DNA of 64,000 nucleotides. Source: Rhexocercosporidium sp. MPI-PUGE-AT-0058. Taxonomy: Eukaryota > Ascomycota > Leotiomycetes > Helotiales. The notes under the pieces were generated by a model. That model made no database searches. It had not been told where the DNA came from and saw only the letters and a program-made list of their open reading frames with translations. The stretch covers positions 496,001 through 560,000 of the forward strand of contig JAGTJL010000008.1 of assembly GCA_020746875.1 (NCBI GenBank), written 5' to 3'. A program made the position numbers and the translations under genes. Shown here piece by piece: positions 56,770 through 64,000 of this stretch (its first letter is position 1; each line of letters starts with the position of its first letter).

Positions 56770-59565
56770 ATGGCAGCCCGAATTGTGTGCGAGGGTGCTG
56801 CTGGTGGTGGAGGCAATCTCTTTGAGGGCAAGAAAATATGGCTCTCACATCGCGTGCCCCTGCGGAGTACGTATAAGGAGCAAGTTGAGGTCTGTCAGTT
56901 TCCCTGGTGGTGGCTGGGCATCAGCTAATGTCGCAACAGTCGAATGGTGGAGTTGTTGTGCTTCTGGAGAAAAATGCAGATATAATAATTGTGGATCATG
57001 CGAGGAGGGACTGTCCACCAGGTTCGATCTCTTGGAAATGGATAGAACAGTCAATCCGCAATGGCAGAATGGAGGACATTGAGAACCATCGTGCTGGGCC
57101 ACCCCATGCGCAAACCCGAGAGGTTGGATCTGCGCAGCCAACGAAGAAAACAAGGACGCCCTTTTCGGCAGATGATGACAGAATACTCATGCAGTGGGTC
57201 ACAAGAGCCGAAAGAAAAGGTCTACCTATCTTGGGCAACGCGATATATCAACAACTTGCGGAGAAGGTAAATACATGTTCCAGCCATGTCAACACTCGCT
57301 AACACTACTTCTCAGTATCCCCATCATACCTGGCAATCATGGCTCGATCGATGGAAAAGATATGTCTCTGCGAAGAAGCGGCCACTGCCCGATGATGAGA
57401 ACGAGGATGCGGACAACGATCTAGATCCTATACCAGTTCCACCAAAGCCCCATCCTCGAAACCAGCCACCCATTCCACAGTCCACTCCACGTTCTGCTCC
57501 GCCTCCATCAATCCCGCCGCATACGAGATCTCGTCCAAAACCACAACCCAAATTACCCCCTCAAGCTTCGGTTGCTAGTCCTGTTGCCAGTGAGAAATCC
57601 CAGAACTCAACAAGGTCATTGAAAGCAAATCCATTCATATTGAAATCTCTCGGCGGGGATGTTTTCACTAATGAAGAAAGCGAGCTTCTCTTTGATGCCT
57701 ACAATGCGATTATGAATTTGAGTGATGATCAGGTCATTGATGCTTGGATCGCATGGTCTATGGAGGTATGTCCTACCCTCTAGTTCCTTTGTCAAAGCTA
57801 ACACCCATAACAGAATCCAAATCACACTCCACAAGAATGGCGCAATCATTTTAAGGAATATGTTGTCCCTACGAAGCAAGCTCGTCTCGGAGCGAAAAAG
57901 GTTGCCAAGCAATCGAAAGAGATGCCACCTCCAAAGAAAACCCCGGCACGGGTACCATCTTCAAGCACGAGTACCGCTATACCAGTAGCATGTAAAGTTC
58001 CCGAAATAGAAGATTCTCAGGGTTCTTCTGGTCAGACCATTCCGACCCCAGCCAAGCAAGACGAAACCACCGAATCTTATACAAAGAGTTCTAGAGAATT
58101 CGAAGAAAGCCTGTTGATACTGGCAGATGAGCTTGAATTAGATGTTGATCCAAATCCCGTCATTCGCGGTAAAACTATCTCATTGTTTGCACTCTGGCAG
58201 GTCGTTCGCTCGGATGAATTCGGAGGATATGAAGATGTTACTGGCAGGAGACTATGGGGCAAGGTTGCTCGGAAGTTGGATTTCGACAGGTCTATAGAGA
58301 GAGAGGCAGGAATAGACCTACAAGCATGTTACAGTGAGATCTTGTGCGACCTGGAAAACGCAGAGAAGGAGCTGCGGGGGGGTGAAGACATCAGGTCTTC
58401 ACAAGAGGCGGAACTGATTGCCGATCAGCTTCGGCAGACAGCACAACAGCCAGAAAGTCTAGACAAGGAGGAAGAACAATACAGTTCGGAAGGAGACCAC
58501 GAATCTTTGAATGTCAAAGTGGACGATGAAGAGCTTCTACGAGAGCGAGAGGAGAATGACGACGATCTGGATTCTTTTCAGATATCTCCTTACCGTCCAC
58601 AGCCTTCATCTCTATCTGCAGGGAAGCGATCGCTAAGTAGTGATCGGCGACGTTCTGATCTTCCATACAACAAGCGTCAACGAATCAACAAGGGCAAAGG
58701 CAAGGAGCTACTGGAAATCCCATCTACGCCTGAGGATATCATTAAGAACACTCAGATAAGTCGACCAGCTCACCGACCCTCCCCATTGAAATACGGGCAG
58801 GCTGAGACAGACACCCCTTCAACAGACTCGTCAATTCAAGATATCCAGCCAATGAAGCTTGTGCGACAGAAACCAGCTGTACAAAAACACCTCGAACCTG
58901 AAACACAGGACTTCTATCATCCAGTTCCAACTTATCCACAACTTCCAGATGGGAACATCGACGACGAAGATGCCGAGGATGAACTCATTCCGGCTCTTAT
59001 GCGCGGGCCATCTGAAGAGTTCACCGATGAAGCCGAAGGGGAAGAAGAGAGCTTGCTCACCAGGCAGGTACCACCTTCGCCTCTGGATCATTCACCCTTC
59101 GAACAAAATGTTAGCAATGCTACTACCAGAGAAACTCTCCACTCTTTAAGCAACAACGTCAGCAGTGCCACCACTCGAGGCACCCTGCATGCCTCAAACA
59201 ATAACTACGAATCATCCACTCAATCACAAACCGAGTCCCAAACTCAAGCCAAACTCGCCGCCTTCATAGACAAACACGTTGCCGATGGCTTTCCGGAAGA
59301 AATCATCATCGCAGCCCTTGAAGCAACATGTACGAGCTTCAAGGAAGCCTTGAAGGTGATGGACCGCTTGGCGAATGGCGACGGTATACCGGAAGATATG
59401 CCTGGTGCCTGGACATCGTGGGATGATGAAGCGCTCGTGGTTGGTAGGGGAACGGCGGAATACGATCGTATTGTGAGGAAGCATGGAATTAGTAGGATTA
59501 GAACGCGGAAGATTTATTTGACGGGCATGGCGGCGTCTAAGAATGATGCTGGAAAGAAGCGATAG
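56770..59565 (+). CDS. RAP1: Telomere protein Rap1 homologue
   Basis: Four exons (56770-56889, 56940-57266, 57316-57765, 57814-59565) give 882 residues. Domains in order are a BRCT fold (about 15-85: LFEGKKIWLS, EKNADIIIVDHA, ISWKWIEQSI), a Rap1 Myb domain (about 110-175: FSADDDRILMQWV, GNAIYQQLAEKYP, TWQSWLDRWKRYV), and a second helical DNA-binding-like unit (FTNEESELLF to HTPQEWRNHFKEYVVP). An ARID/BRIGHT-like domain comes next (FEESLLILADELEL, SLFALWQVVRSDEFGGYEDV, WGKVARKLDFD), then long acidic linkers and a C-terminal RCT domain (LAAFIDKHVADGFPEEIIIAAL to GISRIRTRKIYL). Rap1 sits at telomeres and, through its RCT, recruits silencing or capping partners. In most moulds it reaches telomeres through a TRF-like partner; direct DNA binding is not shown here. 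Confidence 0.92.
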
Positions 59566-60721
59566 CTCGTCGCAAAGCAAATCGCAGAGTCATAAAAGTG
59601 GCATCGATGGAAGTTGAGTTAAGATTGCATTTGAGCTGCAAATATCAGGCGTGGGGGCGTGGATTGGTGACGTGCAGCGAGCTTTTCAAAATACCAATTT
59701 GTAAGTCATTTGAACCAAACGTTGCATGGTGAGTCTGCTTCAAGACTTTCCACCTTCTGCATGCGACGACTTCTCCCTTCGTCCTCTCTCACTCTCGAAT
59801 TCGCATCCTGAAAATAGCGAAATGTGGCGGCTAGTCTCACCCACATGTGTTCGGAGACAACTGAATTAATTCAAAGCCGAACTTTACTGCTTTGTTGATA
59901 CCGCTGACGTAACTCATGATATGCGACTTGCAACAAAACTTTAGGCGTAGGGAAATGATTATCGTAATTTTGTCATGGCTTAGGTAAGGAGGTGTAGTCA
60001 TGATTCTGTGTTTTGTTGATGCGCTCGCTTAATGTTGGCGGGGGAGGGGTAAAAATGTGAATAAAGAGACTGGGAATTAACAAATATTGCGTAGTTTCCG
60101 AGATGGAGAAGAGTGATTCCCCAGCTAATGACAATAGATGTGAAGATTAGAAGACGAAGTTGCTGAAATGTACGGTTTGATGTACTGTACTGACGAACTG
60201 GATGTATAATTATGTGCCGGATGGGATTTTTACGGGCTCGCTTGGGAAAAGGGCCGAAGGAGAAAATCTTTTGGGGAGCTCTATAGTTTGATAGCTAGAA
60301 TAATTTGATAATTCGACTATTTTGCAACTAGTAGCTTCGCGTGGTGATGCTCACTTCTCCGGACACGTCACCAAAATCTTGTTGTGCCAAGTCGATTAGC
60401 CTCGCTGTTCGATCTTCGGCCTAGATCTGTTTGATCTTCGGCCTAGATCGACATAATTTTCTCTAACAGATGATAGTCAGCTGTAGGAAAATCGAACCGA
60501 TATTTTGGTGTGAGGAAAAGCAAGGTCAGTATTTCCTTTCCTCATTCGAGTAGCAAGCGAAGGTGAATAGTTTTCTCGATCCTTTCGGAATCAAATAATA
60601 CCTGATAGAGGTGACGGTCAACACACCTTTGATCACACCAACTCAAAGAATCTTCAAACCTTCCTCTCGAATCACCTTCTACACAACACACCAACACCAA
60701 AATCACAAACCGCACAAAACG
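59566..60721. other. Intergenic with a 17-bp repeated word
   Basis: 1.15 kb between two plus-strand genes with no supported gene. The final 120 bases before the ATG at 60722 are CA-rich leader sequence. Confidence 0.4.
60411..60449. repeat. Direct repeat, two 17-bp copies
   Basis: GATCTTCGGCCTAGATC occurs at 60411-60427 and 60433-60449. Each copy is nearly palindromic (GATCTTCGGCCTAGATC is flanked by GATC at both ends), so the pair might be a protein-binding site in the downstream promoter. Confidence 0.8.
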
Positions 60722-61600
60722 ATGGACCTCCTCGAATCGACCTCCAAAATAAAGCCTACAAAGTTTATCCTCAGACTCCCTACCATTAAAATTACATCCC
60801 GAATAAACCAAGACGACGGCGGTTTCTACATCCCCTCTCAAATCTACCACCGCAAAGACTTCATCGATACCACCTACCAAGCCAGCGCCTCCTCCACCGA
60901 CCAAACCTCCGTCTCCACCATCCTTTATAAGGACTTAATCGACTTCCTGAAAAGGCACACCTACGACCCTCCTCTCCTCCCCAATCCGCATCTGCATCAA
61001 ACAGACCCCGGAATACTCACGCTCCCGCTGTGGCGACAGCCTTCAACGTGGGGGACGGACCTCCTCTCCTACTGGCCGGCGCTTAAAGCATTCTTGAGAA
61101 ATTTCAGACCTTGTATTGATGCAGCGGGCGAAGTATTCAAGCAATTCCGCCCGGATGATTACGCACATATGATGCTCTACCACGACCATCTCATCCGCTC
61201 AAATCTCGTGTCTGAGGATCCAGGGTCCAGACACCCTGTTTGGGAGGATGGGTATAGGACGCCGTTTGCGACGATGCAGGTTAGTGTCAATGGGGATACG
61301 AGGGGAAAGGTAAGGAGGGTGGGAACGGGGGAGCATGCGAGTGAGTGGTGCGTCGTTATGCTGTTAGGGGACTGGGTGGGAGGGAAGGTTACGCTGTTGG
61401 GAAGGGGGGAGGTGGGGGGTGTGCAGGGCTTTGAGAGTGGGAGGGGGGATGTTTGGGTGCTGAGGGAGGGGTGGAGGGTTGGGTTGGAGGAGTTTGTGGG
61501 GGAGAGGGTTGTGGTGGAGTTTTTTGTGCCGGTTGTGGGGTGGGTGGGGGAGGACGGGGATGATGAGCATGTTAAGGATGAAGCGGTGGATGGTGTTTAA
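60722..61600 (+). CDS. Hypothetical protein, possibly 2OG-oxygenase-like fold
   Basis: A single exon from ATG 60722 encodes 292 residues. It is rich in strands in the second half (TPFATMQVSVNGDT, EWCVVMLLGDWVGGKVTLLG, GDVWVLREGWRVGLEEFVGERVVVEFFVPVVGW), an arrangement reminiscent of a double-stranded beta-helix. The first half is helical (KDLIDFLKRHTYD, WPALKAFLRNFRPCIDAAGEVF). No clear HxD...H iron site can be assigned, so the oxygenase idea is weak. The 3' third is strongly G-biased on the plus strand. It has no signal peptide, and function is unknown. It converges on the PTH11-like receptor gene, 380 bases away. Confidence 0.65.
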   Translation: MDLLESTSKIKPTKFILRLPTIKITSRINQDDGGFYIPSQIYHRKDFIDTTYQASASSTDQTSVSTILYKDLIDFLKRHTYDPPLLPNPHLHQTDPGILTLPLWRQPSTWGTDLLSYWPALKAFLRNFRPCIDAAGEVFKQFRPDDYAHMMLYHDHLIRSNLVSEDPGSRHPVWEDGYRTPFATMQVSVNGDTRGKVRRVGTGEHASEWCVVMLLGDWVGGKVTLLGRGEVGGVQGFESGRGDVWVLREGWRVGLEEFVGERVVVEFFVPVVGWVGEDGDDEHVKDEAVDGV

Positions 61601-61980
61601 TGGGTCGATGTATGTAGTGGAGGGTCCGGAGATGGGGACTCGTGGATTTGTAGTGATGTGAGCGATGATAGTATGGGACTGGAAGTTTGGGTGGGTGGTG
61701 ATATTCATGACCTTATTCATTGAACCAGAAAGGGACGAATGGTTTTAGGTGTACAAATTGCGCGATTCTCAACTCGTGCTATTAGGTTTTAAACTTCGGT
61801 CTCGGAGAATCGGGGATGTTGGTACTGAACATGGTAGGAAATCCGTTGCGCACCCCCGAAAGGCGAACATCCGAAGTCGATCCTTCGCAGACATTAAATA
61901 GACATTTGACATTAATATCTGGCCTAAGAGCCCATTCCTGTACCTAGCAGATCCGTCAAAATAGAGTTTACTTTCGCTCT

Positions 61981-63896
61981 CTACTTCTGGAGATCCTTCT
62001 TGCTATCATCCCTATACCTCGTCACAAAACCAATGCTAAGCGCAGAGAATCTGTTATTCACTTGCACGATCTTTCCATCCTTCAGATCAAAGTACTTCCG
62101 CTGTGAATTTTGCGATTGAAGCGTCGCATTCGTCTCGTTCGTTTCTCGCGTGTTTTGTGTCCCATCTGAATCATGCGTCGGTTGTGTTCCGAAACTTTCC
62201 TCGTCTAACATCCAAGATGGATCAGAGGCGTGCGAGAAAAGGTAGTCGAATTCCTGTGACAACTGGCCCCGTCTTCGATCTTGTTGAACTTGTTGCTGTT
62301 GCGGGTGTTGCACATGACTGGTGTCTTGCTGCTGCGGATTCGATATATTATACTCGTCTGAGAAAAATCGGGGGAAGACTTTGGCGACCAAGGGTTTGAG
62401 GGTCGGAAGACAGGCGGCGATTATGGCTGATGCCATTTCGGAAATGGTCCTGTGTGCTGGTCAGTTTTCCTATCTGAGAGAGTGCGGATTGGATGTATAG
62501 AGGAGGTACCATATTCCTGGGCCAATGTTGTCAACTATTTCGCGTGAGCAGATACTCGATGCAGAAGGGGGAATTCTTACAGAGAGGGTCGGTAGTTTTG
62601 CCGTATTGAATAATGAACGGGAGACGAGCGATACTTTGACTGAAGGTTAATACTCTTCAAGCAGATGACATACAGTCTCCTGGGTCTACAGGAATGTGTC
62701 ATCGACCTACCTGATGACGGAGGCTCTGAGGTTTTGTCAGCTTCCTTCACTTCGAACGTGGGTGACCAACAATCTGAACTTACATCAGTCCAAAGCTAAA
62801 TAGAAACAGTACCGTATTTCGCTGCCTTCTGGGCACCCGAAGAGCTAGTAGCCTCGGGATCGGCATTATCAAAATTGCAAAGTCGATGGCTATCGACATG
62901 GCGCCGGATGCGTACGTTAGGGCGTTGACGTCGAGACATTTCGATGAGACGCTCTTGTCAAACACCCCTCCTAAGCCCGATCAGTGACAATTTCTGGGCT
63001 TCATGAGACTTAGAGACTTACGTATTGGCTTGCACTGAAATATCGTAACAAGTAGAAATCCCAGACCGGTGACAATCGTGACGACGAGCATTCCATAGCA
63101 TGTGGCACGGAATCGATCGTCGGGGAAAAGCTTCAGCTTGAGGAGTCAATACCCCCTAACAATGTTCCATCAAGTTACAGTGGACTTACATAGAAGCAGA
63201 GAATCGAGCACTTGGTCAGCGTTATGACAATCTGGTATGATATCTCGTCTGACCAGTAGAGGTAGAGGTTGGGTAGGTGGAATTTCGGCGCGACGTTGAA
63301 GGTGTGTTTTCCCAGTCCGAAAGCAATCACCTCCACGGTTCCTGATATCTGCACATAGCCCAGAACTGCACTAGCTGCTATGATCAGGTAGTCATCGAGG
63401 CCAATACCTCTTGCAAGCTTCATCCGAGTATAGATTCTTAGACCTACGGTAACATTGGTAATGACGCCTAGGGCCCCGAGGATGGATGTGGCCATTGCTA
63501 CCTTAGTACCAACTGGCTGATCTTTGCAAAGGTCGTTGTTCTTCGTACCTACTTCTGTGAAATGTGTCAGAAAACACTGGATTATGATGGTGATATTACG
63601 CACTCTGCTGGTCCGGGAAGCTACACGATCCCCTCACACAATCTGCTAGAGTCTTTTCTACAGGAGGATGGGCGCAGAGCAACTTGAAATCCAGCGCTAT
63701 TCCTGGCTCGGAATCTAAAGCCCCAGCAACGCAATCGAGCTGATGAAATATTAGCGAGAGCCAGATGTTTCTCTCAAAAACTGACCGAGCAAGGTGGAAA
63801 CATGCTTTCGATGCCAGGCGGCAGGAAAGCTGCCATCGTACACGACAGAAAGCAGATAAAAACAACGCAGAGCAGGAAGTAGGATTTTTTGATCAT
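61981..63896 (-). CDS. CFEM-domain PTH11-like seven-transmembrane receptor
   Basis: Nine exons (63896-63786, 63739-63604, 63554-63190, 63136-63022, 62970-62784, 62725-62711, 62639-62581, 62534-62510, 62449-61981) join in phase to 493 residues. A signal peptide (MIKKSYFLLCVVFICFLSC) precedes a short CFEM domain with cysteines in PPCSLDC, LLCAHPP, LADCVRGSC and NDLC; some of the canonical eight cannot be aligned. Then come seven membrane helices of the fungal rhodopsin-like (PTH11) family: SILGALGVITNVTVGLRIY, LDDYLIIAASAVLGYV, YQIVITLTKCSILCFYLKLF, MLVVTIVTGLGFLLVTIFQC, AIDFAILIMPIPRL, TVLFLFSFGLMASVI and a last helix leading to LPTLKPLVAKVF. A Gln-rich cytoplasmic tail follows. Such receptors sense surface or host cues in plant-associated fungi; the ligand is unknown. 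Exon 6 is only 15 nt. Confidence 0.9.
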
Positions 63897-64000
63897 ATCC
63901 GTAGGATTTTGAGGACCATAGGAATCAAAACAAACTTTTTGCACAGCATCATATCGCCAGGAAAGAAGGTTGATAACTAAGATTCCTAGTCCCGAGATAG

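Noticed and set aside
1..64000. CRISPR arrays, bacterial operons, rRNA genes
   Set aside because: The window is eukaryotic nuclear DNA; no spaced direct repeats, no rRNA signatures and no 5S-like sequence were seen.

Overview
The window is nuclear DNA of a filamentous ascomycete (Pezizomycotina). The order is not fixed by the sequence; the gene content would fit a leotiomycete. The evidence is the short GT-AG introns (about 46-95 nt), the low gene density, and families restricted to or typical of moulds. These are a group X hybrid histidine kinase, a CFEM/PTH11-type receptor, Zn2Cys6 regulators, a DUF4360 secreted protein, a DMATS prenyltransferase relic and a GMC oxidoreductase. Exon joins below were made by hand from splice-site phase and protein continuity.

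Left part (1-6 kb): the 5' half of a group X hybrid histidine kinase runs off the left edge. It is divergent from a 1-Cys peroxiredoxin. Next come two decayed neighbours, a Zn2Cys6 regulator pseudogene and a PhyH-type dioxygenase pseudogene, which look like the remains of a small metabolic locus.

Housekeeping-rich part (6.7-29.3 kb): an M20 carboxypeptidase; a PHD-finger gene and a small Cys-rich gene head-to-head with a multi-exon Hsp70-like ATPase followed by a Zn2Cys6-like exon; an isochorismatase-like hydrolase; a protein ending in a ubiquitin-like domain without a Gly-Gly tail; a MAM3/CNNM-type membrane protein; a CTR86/ataxin-10 homologue; and a small basic protein.

Accessory part (29.4-54 kb): an intact secreted GMC oxidoreductase and an intact MFS sugar porter flank a broken DMATS prenyltransferase relic. 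Then come a DUF4360 secreted protein, a frameshifted six-hairpin glycosidase-like gene, a secreted protein with a frameshift at its signal peptide, and a gene-poor AT-rich block. That block holds a TA-flanked inverted-repeat element, a small Cys-containing secreted protein and an MFS pseudogene. Gene decay is concentrated here and at 3.8-5.9 kb.

Right part (54.8-64 kb): a Swf1-type DHHC palmitoyltransferase head-to-head with a telomere protein Rap1 homologue (BRCT, Myb, ARID-like, RCT), an unassigned conserved-looking ORF, and a complete nine-exon CFEM-PTH11-like receptor on the minus strand.
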